8,101 nt of DNA from NCBI GenBank assembly GCA_014845975.1, contig RKAN01000032.1, positions 1-8,101 on the forward strand. Reading direction: 5' to 3'. The DNA comes from a bacterium. Lineage in GTDB: Bacteria > Bacillota_I > Bacilli_A > RF39 > UBA660. How positions within the stretch are numbered: the stretch's first letter is position 1; each line of letters opens with the position of its first letter. The position numbers were made by a program, and so were the translations under genes. This document shows, in pieces, positions 1 to 7,899 of this stretch. Below the pieces are notes generated by a model that was not told the origin of the DNA, did not search any database, and worked only from the letters and a program-made list of their open reading frames with translations.

Positions 1-1551
1 AGTACAACGAATAGTATTACAGTAAAAATTGCAGAAAATTTTGCCAAAGATCCAGAAAGCGGAATCAAAGAATATAAAGTAACAGTAAATGGAGAAACAA
101 AAATATTAAAAGAAGTAGGTTCTTTAACTTTTACAGGATTAACAAAAGAAACAGAATATAGTGTTGAGATAAATGTATTCAATAATAAAAATTTAAATAA
201 TAAATTAATCAAAAAAATTGTAACAAAAAATTTTGATAATCCAAGTATAACACTTACAAATACACCAACAGCAGCAGTAAATGGATACTTAAAGAGTCAA
301 GTAGCAAAAATCACATATAATGGAACAAATATAAGTAGTCCAAAATATTTTGTAAAAACAACAAGAGAAGGAACAATTAGTTTAGCGGTAACAAAATCAT
401 GTGGAACAGGAACAACACCAAGTGCATGTACAAATGTAACAAGTACAAAGACATTAACAGCTAATACATGGTATCAAGTAAGTGGAAATGTGAATGTGAC
501 ATATAGTGATGCATCCGATACAACAGGAACAGTTTATGCAATCACATATGATGGAACAAACTATAGTGGAGCAAGCACAGCAACAATTAGTAAAATAGAT
601 ACAACAAGTCCAACATTTACAGTTAATTCATCAACAGGTGGAGTTGGTTCTAGTGGTACTATTTCTATAGAAAATGTTAATGAACAGGAAAGTGGTATTG
701 AAGGATACTATATCGGACAAGTAAAACCAAATTCAATTGGAGATAATGTGACGTTTGGAAAATCAACATCATTTACAATTAATGCTTCTGGAACATGGTA
801 TGTTGCTGTAAAGGATAATGCAGGAAATATGTCCGAAGTACAGAGCGTAGTTTATTATTCACTTACTTTGAATTCTGATGGTGCTACAAATTATTCAACT
901 AATTCTGCATTTATTCAAGTGGGAACATCAGTTAATTTGCCAGCTGGACTAGTAAAATCAGGCTATAAAGCAGATACTTGGTCAGGTGGAATTACTACCC
1001 TCCAAATGAATGAAAATAAAAATTTATCTCCAGACTGGGAAATACTTCCTCAAAATTGGACACTTTCAATACCAATCACTTATAAAATCAACGTAAGTGG
1101 TTCTGTTAGAACAACTACAGAAAACATAATCGTAACGTGTAAAAATGATAATATTTCATTAACTGGTGGAAATAACCCTGGTGGAAAAGCGGCTTATAGT
1201 TGGACGGCAAGGGGATATTATTATACTTCAAATAGTTATTTTTCTATAGGACAACCTACAATTTCTTACAATGGACAAAATCCTAAAGATTTTAATATTG
1301 GAATACGAATAAATTCTCAAATCTATGATTATTCTGACTGGGATGGTTATGGTGGCGGATTTGCAACAGATAAAGGCAATGCGACAAATCAAGATATTTC
1401 TATATCTTATAGAAATGGAGTGATAACATATTCTCCTACTACGGAAATTCATACATCAAATTATGGAAGCAGTACTTCAAATGATGGACATACTTTAATA
1501 GATGAATTTCATTTGAACAGTATGACACTTATTTTAAAAGAATTTTTATGA
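1..1551 (+). CDS. Large modular secreted/surface protein, C-terminal 516 residues (5' end outside window)
   Basis: The frame is open from base 1 to the TGA at 1549-1551, so the start lies upstream; the internal ATG at 490 is not a credible start because the same domain runs across it. Residues are numbered from base 1. About 1-77 look like a fibronectin type III module (an SGIKEYKV strand, then the LTKETEYSV strand). About 78-197 form a Thr/Gly-rich beta domain with two Cys (C134, C143) nine residues apart. About 198-286 are Ig-like, opening with DTTSPTF and closing with KDNAGN. About 288-347 resemble the Listeria-Bacteroides repeat (Flg_new/InlB B-repeat), ending in SPDWE. Residues 348-516 are a Gly/Tyr/Asn-rich domain I do not recognise, with an Asp/Gly-rich loop at 443-463. 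There is no LPxTG motif, C-terminal membrane segment or charged tail, so any anchoring must come from the missing N-terminal part. The role is probably extracellular adhesion or binding; this is inferred from domain type only. Codon use differs between the two halves. Confidence 0.8.
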   Translation, partial: STTNSITVKIAENFAKDPESGIKEYKVTVNGETKILKEVGSLTFTGLTKETEYSVEINVFNNKNLNNKLIKKIVTKNFDNPSITLTNTPTAAVNGYLKSQVAKITYNGTNISSPKYFVKTTREGTISLAVTKSCGTGTTPSACTNVTSTKTLTANTWYQVSGNVNVTYSDASDTTGTVYAITYDGTNYSGASTATISKIDTTSPTFTVNSSTGGVGSSGTISIENVNEQESGIEGYYIGQVKPNSIGDNVTFGKSTSFTINASGTWYVAVKDNAGNMSEVQSVVYYSLTLNSDGATNYSTNSAFIQVGTSVNLPAGLVKSGYKADTWSGGITTLQMNENKNLSPDWEILPQNWTLSIPITYKINVSGSVRTTTENIIVTCKNDNISLTGGNNPGGKAAYSWTARGYYYTSNSYFSIGQPTISYNGQNPKDFNIGIRINSQIYDYSDWDGYGGGFATDKGNATNQDISISYRNGVITYSPTTEIHTSNYGSSTSNDGHTLIDEFHLNSMTLILKEFL

Positions 1552-1558
1552 TAAGTTT

Positions 1559-1594
1559 ATTTTTCAAATTGTTTTGATAAACAATTTGAAAAAT
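1559..1594. terminator. Perfect 16-bp inverted repeat after the surface gene, possible terminator
   Basis: Bases 1559-1574 are the exact reverse complement of 1579-1594, with the four-base loop TGAT between them. The repeat starts 7 bases after the stop codon of the surface-protein gene, which is where a 3'-end hairpin is expected. The stem has only two G-C pairs, and the downstream strand (GAATTATTATTAAAAA) has no clean U run. It is therefore a poor textbook intrinsic terminator and may instead be a 3'-end stabilising hairpin. Confidence 0.5.
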
Positions 1595-1614
1595 GAATTA
1601 TTATTAAAAATGTG

Positions 1615-1793
1615 ATGTATAAAGTAATTATATTTTTTAGTGTATATCTGTTTCATTTTTTATTGCTAATGTAGGAACAGTAGATGCTGTTTTTGGAACA
1701 CCAAAAGTATTTACAGGTACTACTACATCTAGTTATATAGTAAGAACATCTCCAGAATCTTCAAATGTTTATGCTTATTATGTTTTTTATTAA
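1615..1793 (+). pseudogene. Possible frameshifted remnant of a small secreted-protein gene
   Basis: An ATG at 1615 opens a 19-codon frame that stops with TAG at 1672-1674. It encodes a Lys followed by an almost purely hydrophobic stretch (MYKVIIFFSVYLFHF), like a signal peptide. A second frame, open from 1641 to the TAA at 1791-1793, overlaps it and continues in coding-like fashion: FIANVGTVDA, then VFGTPKVFTGTTTSS, ending YAYYVFY. Joining the frames at the T6 run (1655-1660) gives about 58 residues with a signal-peptide-like start and a VDA|V cleavage-like site. No ribosome-binding site is visible before 1615, and the second frame has no ATG start. I read this as the decayed start or remnant of a secreted-protein gene. 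Chance open frames in AT-rich spacer DNA are the alternative. The family was not recognised. Confidence 0.35.
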
Positions 1794-1830
1794 TCGAAGT
1801 AAAGTATTTTAATATCGTCAAATTACGACA

Positions 1831-1857
1831 AGAAGGTTTCAAAAAACCTTTTTTTTT
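1831..1857 (+). terminator. Intrinsic terminator upstream of polC
   Basis: The stem AAGGTTT (1833-1839) pairs with AAACCTT (1844-1850) around the loop CAAA. A G-T wobble and an A-T pair extend it, and it runs straight into a nine-base T run (1849-1857). This is a standard rho-independent terminator on the + strand. It should stop transcription from the surface-protein side before polC, implying that polC has its own promoter or relies on readthrough. Confidence 0.8.
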
Positions 1858-1865
1858 GGTACAAT
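1857..1865 (+). promoter_or_regulatory. polC: Possible extended -10 promoter element for polC
   Basis: TGGTACAAT matches the extended -10 pattern TGnTAnAAT, and it follows the terminator T run directly. The hexamer 17 bases upstream (TTTCAA, 1837-1842) is a weak -35 inside the terminator stem. The predicted start point near 1872 would leave only about nine bases before the polC ATG and would cut into the AGGTGG ribosome-binding site (1871-1876). That makes this call doubtful. A similar TGTTACAAT occurs in the stronger promoter at 7814-7822. Confidence 0.3.
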
Positions 1866-1880
1866 GAAGTAGGTGGTATT

Positions 1881-4800
1881 ATGCAAGATAAATTAAAAAT
1901 ATTATTAGAAAAATCTAAATTTGATCAAAAAGAATATTTAAAAAATGGTACATTAAGTGGCCTAATCTTGAATAATACAAAAGATACTTGTAATGTTGTA
2001 ATTGACCTTGAAAATAACTTACCATTAAGTATTTATCAAGATTTAAAAAATTGTTTAAAAAATTACTTTCATACAGTTCCTCATGTGAATCTTTGTATTA
2101 CTTGTAAACAAACGAGTCATAAAGAATTTTATCGTTATTTTGATTACTTTGTAGAACATATTCCTATCGATTCTTTAAAAGATAATGATGATGTTTTGTA
2201 TAAAGGTTCAGAAGTGATGATTGAATACGAAACTGTAAAACCAACCGAAGAAGAAATTAAAACACTTGAAACAGAATTTCGTAAAGTAGGATATATTGTA
2301 GAGATAAAACTAACTTTAAAACATGAAATTGTAAAGCCAGAAATCAAAGAAGTAAAAGAAGAACCAAAACAAGAAGTGATTAAACCAAAATTTAAAAATT
2401 ATGAGAGAAAACCAAAAGTAAAAGAAGATCACCCTGATGTTTTATACGGTAGACTAATAACGGATTCTATCACTAGAATGGATACTATTGTAGAAGTTAA
2501 TAAAACTGTTACTGTAGAAGCATATGTATTTGGAGCAGAACTTAGAGAAATTAAAACAAAAGATGGAAGACAATTTAAAATATTAAATTTAAAATTAACT
2601 GATTTTACGGATAGTATCTATGCTACTTTATTTATGGGTGGGGAAGAAGAAGTTCCTAAAATAGATGAAAAAAATTGGTATAAAATAAGAGCCAAAGTAA
2701 AAGATGTAGACCAATATAATCCCGATATTTCCTTAAGTGTATTAGACATTAATATTTTAAAAAGAGAAGTAGAAGAAATTATTGATGATGCTCCTATTAA
2801 AAGAGTTGAATTACATGCTCATACAATGATGAGTCAAATGGATGGAGTTGTAAACGAAGAGACTCTTGTAAAACAAGCTATGAAATGGGGACATAAAGCA
2901 ATTGCAATTACCGACCATAATGGTTGTCAAGCTTATCCTCATGTATTTAACTTAGTTAGAAATACAAATAAAGGAAAAGAAGAAAAAGATCATTTTAAAG
3001 CAATCTATGGAACAGAATTAACATTAATTGATGATACTGTTAAAATTGTATTGAGACCAACAGATGCTGATCTATTAAAAAGTACTTATGTTGTATTTGA
3101 TTTAGAAACAACAGGATTTAATGCCGGTGGAGAAGACTCTATTATTGAAATTGGTGCAGTTAAAATTCAAGAAGGCATGATAATTGATCGATATGATCAA
3201 CTAGTTGATCCTGGAAAAGAAATTAGTGAACGTATTACAAATGTCACGAATATTACCAATGAAATGTTAGTAGGAAAACCAAATGAAGAAACAGCCATTA
3301 AAGACTTCAAAAATTGGATTGGTGATCTTCCAATGGTTGCTCATAATGCTAAATTCGATACCTCATTTATCGAAATGGCTTATAAAAAATATAACTTAGG
3401 AGAATTTCTAAATCCAGTTATTGATACTTTAGAATTATCTCGTACAATGGATAATACTTATGCCCGACATAGTTTATCGGCATTAGTAAAACGATATAAT
3501 GTTCCATTTGATGAAGAAGCTCACCATAGAGCTGACTATGATGCTGAAGGAACAGCCTTAGTATTTGCGAAAATGTTAAATAAACTATCTGGTATGAATT
3601 TTGAAATTATAACAGATTTAGATAAATTAGTTTCAAAAGATGAAATTCATAAATATGGTCGTGCCTTTCATGTTAACTTACTTTGTATCAATAAAAAAGG
3701 TTTAAAAAATCTATTTAAAATAGTATCTTTAGCCAATACAACTTATTTATATAAAACACCTAGAATTTTGCGTAGTGAAATAGAAAAACATCGCGAGGGG
3801 TTATTAATTGGTAGTGGCTGTTATGAATCAGAAGTATTTATTGAAGCAAGAAGTAAAAGTGAAGAAGAGTTAGCGAATATTATTAACTTCTACGATTATG
3901 TAGAAATTCAACCTCTTGATTTATATAGTCATTTATTAGAATCTGGAGATTTTGGATCTTATGAAGAATTAGTAGAAGTAGTGAAAAAAATCATTAAAAC
4001 AACAGAAGAAAGTGGTAAGATTGTTGTTGCTACAGGAGATGTTCACCATTTAACAAAAGAGGATAAAATATATAGAGAAATCATTGTTAATCAAAAAGTA
4101 CCAGGTGGAGGAAGACATCCACTGGCTCGTTATAAAACAATTCCTAGCTATCATTTTAGAACGACAAGAGAGATGTTAAATGATTTTGAATTTTTAGGAA
4201 CAGAAAAAGCCTATGAAATTGTTGTTACAAATACCAATAAGATAGCCGATATGATTGAAGAGATTGAAGTTATTATTCAAACTGGTGGGGTACCTTTTTC
4301 TCCTAGAGTTAAAAATGATGATGGAACTTATCTAGATTGTCCTAGAGTGGTAACAGATTTAGTTTATGAAAAAGCAGCTTCTTGGTATGGAGATTCACTT
4401 CCTTTGAACATTGAAGAGAGAATTGCCAAAGAATTATATGGAGATGCTGTTTTAAATAGTATTGTTTATAATTTAAAAAAAGAATCCCTTAGTGAAGAAG
4501 AAATCAAAAAAAAATCATTTATAGAACTTCATAAAGTAATTTTAAAAGGTGCAGATGCAGTTAAAGATTTAGTAAGACAAAATATCATAGAAACAACAGA
4601 AGAGACATTAGAAGAAAAGGAATTAGAAAAAAAATTAAAGAAAACTCTAGGTGGTATTATTGGTGGAGGATTTGATCCTATTTACTTAATTGCCCAAAGA
4701 CTTGTTCGAAAATCAAATAATGATGGTTTTCTAGTTGGATCCCGTGGATCTGTTGGATCTTCTTTCGTTGCTACGATGATGGGAATTACAGAAGTAAATC

Positions 4801-6443
4801 CACTTCCTGCTCATTACCGTTGTCCAAATTGTAAGCATAGTATTTTTGAAGATGAGAACGGAGAACAATTAGGTGCTACTTATTCAAGTGGATTTGATTT
4901 ACCTAATAAAGTGTGTCCAAATTGTGGCAGTGATTTGATTAAAGATGGACAAGACATGCCATTTGCCACATTCTTAGGATTTAATGCTGACAAGGTACCC
5001 GATATTGATCTTAACTTTTCCGATTTAAATCAAGCGGCAACTCATGAATATACTAAGGTATTATTTGGTGTAGATAATGTTTATCGTGCTGGTACCATTG
5101 GTACAGTTGCTGAAAAAACGGCATTTGGTTATGTAAAAGGATATTGTGAAGAACATAATATTGTAATGCGAACTGCAGAAGTAGAGCGTTTAGCAATGGG
5201 ATGTACTGGAGTAAAAAGAACAACTGGTCAACATCCAGGAGGAATTGTTGTTATTCCTGACTATATGGATGTATTTGATTTTACACCTTTCCAATTCCCA
5301 GCGGATGATCCAAATTCAGCTTGGCGTACGACTCACTTTGATTATCACTCAATTGAAGATGATGTTTTAAAACTAGATATTTTAGGTCACTCTGATCCAA
5401 CTCAACTTCGTATGATTCAAGATTTAACAAAGACAGATGTTACAAAGGTTCCTTTGGATGATAAAGAAACGATGGGAATTTTCTTATCTCCAGAACCACT
5501 AGGGGTAACGAAAGAACAGATTATGTGTGAAACAGGAACTCTTGGAATTCCAGAATTTGGTACAAAGTTTACTTTACAGATGTTAGCTGATACAAAACCA
5601 ACGACATTTGCTGAATTAATTAAAATATCTGGTCTTTCTCATGGGACAGATGTTTGGGTAGGAAATGCTCAAGATTTAATTCGTAATAAAGTAGTTCCTT
5701 TTAGTGAGGTTATTGGATGTCGTGACGATATCATGGTATATTTGATGTATAATGGCTTGGAACCTATTAAGGCCTTTAAAATTATGGAATTTGTTCGTAA
5801 AGGAAAAGCAAGTAAACCAAAAGAACATGATCAATGGGTAGAGTATGAACAAATCATGAGAGATGCTGGAATTGCCGATTGGTTTATTGATAGTTGTGCG
5901 AAAATTAAGTACATGTTCCCAAAAGCCCATGCGGCTGCCTATGTTATTAGTGCTTTTCGTATTGCTTGGTACAAAGTTCACATGCCAGTATACTTTTATG
6001 CATCATGGCTTTCTTCTAAAGCAACTGATTTTGATGTTGATGCAATGATAGCAGGATATAGTGCGATTAAAAATACTTTAATTGAAATTTCTAATAAAGG
6101 AAATGAAGCGACAAATAAAGATGCTGGAGTGTTTGAATGTTTGCATGTTGCATTAGAAGCAAGTGCGAGAGGAATCAAGTTTTTAAATGTTGATTTATAT
6201 CATAGTGGAGCAACTGTCTTTTTACCAAGAGATGATACTAGTATTTATCCACCATTTAATGCGATTGATGGACTAGGAGATACGGTTGCGAATAACATTG
6301 TCGAAGAGAGAAAGAAAAGAGAATTCTTAAGTATTGAAGATTTTCAGGTTCGTTGCAAAGTGTCTGGAACTTTAATTGAGAAAATGCGTTCTATGGGAAT
6401 TTTTGAAGGAATGGACGAATCTAATCAATTAAGTTTATTTTGA
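1881..6443 (+). CDS. polC: DNA polymerase III alpha subunit, PolC type (replicative polymerase with built-in 3'-5' proofreading exonuclease)
   Basis: This is the main chromosomal replicase subunit of low-GC Gram-positives: it extends DNA from dNTPs, proofreads, and works in the cytoplasm with the beta clamp. Domains in order (1520 aa): N-terminal domain 1-148; charged Lys/Glu linker about 149-184; OB fold about 210-292; PHP domain first part from 308 (H312, H314, D345, H346, E379); DEDDh exonuclease (D407/E409 in DLETTG, H488/D493, H549/D554); PHP second part with D720 and H722; polymerase motif SRGSVGSS at 954-961; zinc-finger cysteines C981, C984, C1012, C1015; catalytic aspartates D1041 and D1043 (PDIDLNF) and D1166 (LDILGH); C-terminal helix-hairpin-helix around G1464-G1466. 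The last five residues, QLSLF, match the beta-clamp-binding motif. All key residues are present, so it should be active. The ATG at 1881 follows AGGTGG at 1871-1876 and fits the family N-terminus. Bacillus PolC is about 1437 aa as I recall; most of the excess is an insertion near 853-921. The next gene starts 39 bases later and is likely co-transcribed. Confidence 0.98.
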   Translation: MQDKLKILLEKSKFDQKEYLKNGTLSGLILNNTKDTCNVVIDLENNLPLSIYQDLKNCLKNYFHTVPHVNLCITCKQTSHKEFYRYFDYFVEHIPIDSLKDNDDVLYKGSEVMIEYETVKPTEEEIKTLETEFRKVGYIVEIKLTLKHEIVKPEIKEVKEEPKQEVIKPKFKNYERKPKVKEDHPDVLYGRLITDSITRMDTIVEVNKTVTVEAYVFGAELREIKTKDGRQFKILNLKLTDFTDSIYATLFMGGEEEVPKIDEKNWYKIRAKVKDVDQYNPDISLSVLDINILKREVEEIIDDAPIKRVELHAHTMMSQMDGVVNEETLVKQAMKWGHKAIAITDHNGCQAYPHVFNLVRNTNKGKEEKDHFKAIYGTELTLIDDTVKIVLRPTDADLLKSTYVVFDLETTGFNAGGEDSIIEIGAVKIQEGMIIDRYDQLVDPGKEISERITNVTNITNEMLVGKPNEETAIKDFKNWIGDLPMVAHNAKFDTSFIEMAYKKYNLGEFLNPVIDTLELSRTMDNTYARHSLSALVKRYNVPFDEEAHHRADYDAEGTALVFAKMLNKLSGMNFEIITDLDKLVSKDEIHKYGRAFHVNLLCINKKGLKNLFKIVSLANTTYLYKTPRILRSEIEKHREGLLIGSGCYESEVFIEARSKSEEELANIINFYDYVEIQPLDLYSHLLESGDFGSYEELVEVVKKIIKTTEESGKIVVATGDVHHLTKEDKIYREIIVNQKVPGGGRHPLARYKTIPSYHFRTTREMLNDFEFLGTEKAYEIVVTNTNKIADMIEEIEVIIQTGGVPFSPRVKNDDGTYLDCPRVVTDLVYEKAASWYGDSLPLNIEERIAKELYGDAVLNSIVYNLKKESLSEEEIKKKSFIELHKVILKGADAVKDLVRQNIIETTEETLEEKELEKKLKKTLGGIIGGGFDPIYLIAQRLVRKSNNDGFLVGSRGSVGSSFVATMMGITEVNPLPAHYRCPNCKHSIFEDENGEQLGATYSSGFDLPNKVCPNCGSDLIKDGQDMPFATFLGFNADKVPDIDLNFSDLNQAATHEYTKVLFGVDNVYRAGTIGTVAEKTAFGYVKGYCEEHNIVMRTAEVERLAMGCTGVKRTTGQHPGGIVVIPDYMDVFDFTPFQFPADDPNSAWRTTHFDYHSIEDDVLKLDILGHSDPTQLRMIQDLTKTDVTKVPLDDKETMGIFLSPEPLGVTKEQIMCETGTLGIPEFGTKFTLQMLADTKPTTFAELIKISGLSHGTDVWVGNAQDLIRNKVVPFSEVIGCRDDIMVYLMYNGLEPIKAFKIMEFVRKGKASKPKEHDQWVEYEQIMRDAGIADWFIDSCAKIKYMFPKAHAAAYVISAFRIAWYKVHMPVYFYASWLSSKATDFDVDAMIAGYSAIKNTLIEISNKGNEATNKDAGVFECLHVALEASARGIKFLNVDLYHSGATVFLPRDDTSIYPPFNAIDGLGDTVANNIVEERKKREFLSIEDFQVRCKVSGTLIEKMRSMGIFEGMDESNQLSLF

Positions 6444-6482
6444 GATAGAATAAAAAGGATTAATTAAGACGGAGATATATTT

Positions 6483-7781
6483 ATGGGAGATTTTATAAGT
6501 TTATTTTCCTCAAAAACAAATGTCATGCCTAAAACTTTATTAGTTCATTTTTTAAGTTATATGGGGTTTTATGTACAAGTAGAAGATGCTTCAAGTTACA
6601 AAGTTTATAAAGATCGAATCTCTTCTTTTGATATTTATTTGATTGATGAAGAATATTCAAAAATGTATCAAGGTAATCTAATTATTCGAAATATTGAAAA
6701 ATCAATTCTTGTTTATATTCCAAGCAATGATAATTTTGATAAGAGTATAGAGGGTTATATTGTTTATCAGAAAGATAATCAAAAATTTATGTATGAATTT
6801 ATGAAAAAATTTATAGAGATTTATCAAATGCAAGTTTCTCCTGGAAAGAGATTATTGGATAGTTCAAATTCACTTTCTCAGGATCTTTCTACATTGATAG
6901 AATATTACTTTTCTTTTAATTTATTATTTCATAGGATTTATGGCAAATTTGATGAAGGTGAAGAATTAGGTAAATCTGCACGTAAAGCATATCATTGTTT
7001 TATTGAAAAGTATAATTCTTTGATAGATTTTGAACCCAATAATTATTTATTGAAATCAATTCGTACACATGCCAAATTTGACCTTTCTATGATTGAAATT
7101 TTTGGAAGTTTTCGCCGCAGTTATCCTGCTAAAGAAATAGTTGATGAATCAGAAGAATTATATTTTAATTATAGAAAAAATGAGGAACTGTGTTATTTAA
7201 ATGCAATGATTTTTGGTAATATAAATGGAGATTGGGCAGCTCAAGCAAATCTTTGTGCAGATGAAACTCTAGTAAGGAATCCAGATGCACTTTACCAAAG
7301 AGGTTTAGTAATAGAGGGATATTTGAAGGATTATACGCTTACTATACTCGAACTGGCTTCTAATTACGAGAGATGGGCAATTCACTATAAAAAAGATTTT
7401 TATCAAGCATGGTATGAACTTGGTATATGTCAAGAACTATCTTATCAACATGAAGATGCATATCATGCTTACGAGAAAGTTCTGTTGATTTTAAATGATA
7501 AATTACAAAGACATTTATTATCCCCGATTGAACAGGATTATTTATATTGCTCCATAGAAAATATTATCCGATTGTCATATTCTATTAATATTAACGGAGA
7601 CATATTTGGTTACCAAAATTTGTTATTTCAAGTAATTGAATCAGAGCAAAATAATAAGTATTTAGAAACAGTATTTCCTAATATAGAAAAAGAAATGATA
7701 GATTCTATTAAAAAATTAAATGAAGATAAAGGCCAAAAAGCAAAAAGAAAAGTCAACAAAATAATAAATCTAGAATCTTAA
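6483..7781 (+). CDS. Unrecognised protein: TIR/receiver-like N-terminal alpha/beta domain plus TPR-like helical repeats
   Basis: I do not recognise this 432-aa protein by name. The ATG at 6483 follows GGAG (6471-6474) by eight bases, a good ribosome-binding site, and lies 39 bases after the polC stop with no terminator between, so the two are probably one operon. Residues 1-117 alternate strand and helix in Rossmann-like order: strand FISLFS (4-9), helix 15-27, strand YVQV (30-33), short helix 38-47, strand DIYLID (50-55), strand SILVYI (74-79), strand YIVYQ (92-96), helix 98-117. This suggests a degenerate TIR or response-regulator receiver fold, but the acidic receiver pocket and the TIR WxxxE-type catalytic Glu are not evident. 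Residues about 120-430 are helical. The segment 307-340 fits a TPR (W310, L313, G314, A326, Y330). The C-terminus is Lys-rich. It has no signal peptide or membrane segment, so it is likely cytoplasmic. Protein-protein scaffolding or signalling is inference only. Confidence 0.8.
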   Translation: MGDFISLFSSKTNVMPKTLLVHFLSYMGFYVQVEDASSYKVYKDRISSFDIYLIDEEYSKMYQGNLIIRNIEKSILVYIPSNDNFDKSIEGYIVYQKDNQKFMYEFMKKFIEIYQMQVSPGKRLLDSSNSLSQDLSTLIEYYFSFNLLFHRIYGKFDEGEELGKSARKAYHCFIEKYNSLIDFEPNNYLLKSIRTHAKFDLSMIEIFGSFRRSYPAKEIVDESEELYFNYRKNEELCYLNAMIFGNINGDWAAQANLCADETLVRNPDALYQRGLVIEGYLKDYTLTILELASNYERWAIHYKKDFYQAWYELGICQELSYQHEDAYHAYEKVLLILNDKLQRHLLSPIEQDYLYCSIENIIRLSYSININGDIFGYQNLLFQVIESEQNNKYLETVFPNIEKEMIDSIKKLNEDKGQKAKRKVNKIINLES

Positions 7782-7793
7782 AAATTGTGGGTA

Positions 7794-7822
7794 TTGTAAA
7801 AATATAATTTATTTGTTACAAT
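7794..7822 (+). promoter_or_regulatory. Sigma-A-type promoter with extended -10 for the right-hand surface gene
   Basis: The -35 hexamer TTGTAA (7794-7799) is separated by exactly 17 bases from the -10 hexamer TACAAT (7817-7822). The TG at 7814-7815 adds an extended -10. Transcription should begin near 7829, leaving a leader of roughly 110 bases before the ATG at 7941. The promoter sits 12 bases after the upstream gene's stop. No terminator was seen in that gap, so readthrough from the polC operon into this leader is also possible. Confidence 0.65.
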
Positions 7823-7891
7823 AATGATGTTAAAAATAAAGAGTAATATAGTTTGCAAGTGGCAAAAAAATCAAGTTTGCCGAAAGCAAAC

Positions 7892-7899
7892 GGGGGGGG
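7892..7899 (+). repeat. G8 homopolymer in the leader
   Basis: Eight consecutive G stand out in an AT-rich window where other G runs reach about four. The tract forms the 5' arm of the terminator-like element before the right-hand surface-protein gene. Homopolymeric G tracts of this length are known slippage sites in other bacteria; slippage here is inference. Confidence 0.75.

Noticed and set aside
490..1551. Surface-protein gene starting at the ATG at 490
   Set aside because: The same frame is open and coding-like back to base 1, no ribosome-binding site precedes 490, and the ATG-less extension completes a beta domain. The gene is 5'-truncated by the window instead.
5676..5981. 101-aa open frame on the minus strand inside polC, with other minus-strand and shifted frames
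   Set aside because: These overlap strongly conserved polC codons and lack ribosome-binding sites and recognisable motifs; they are shadows of the coding strand.
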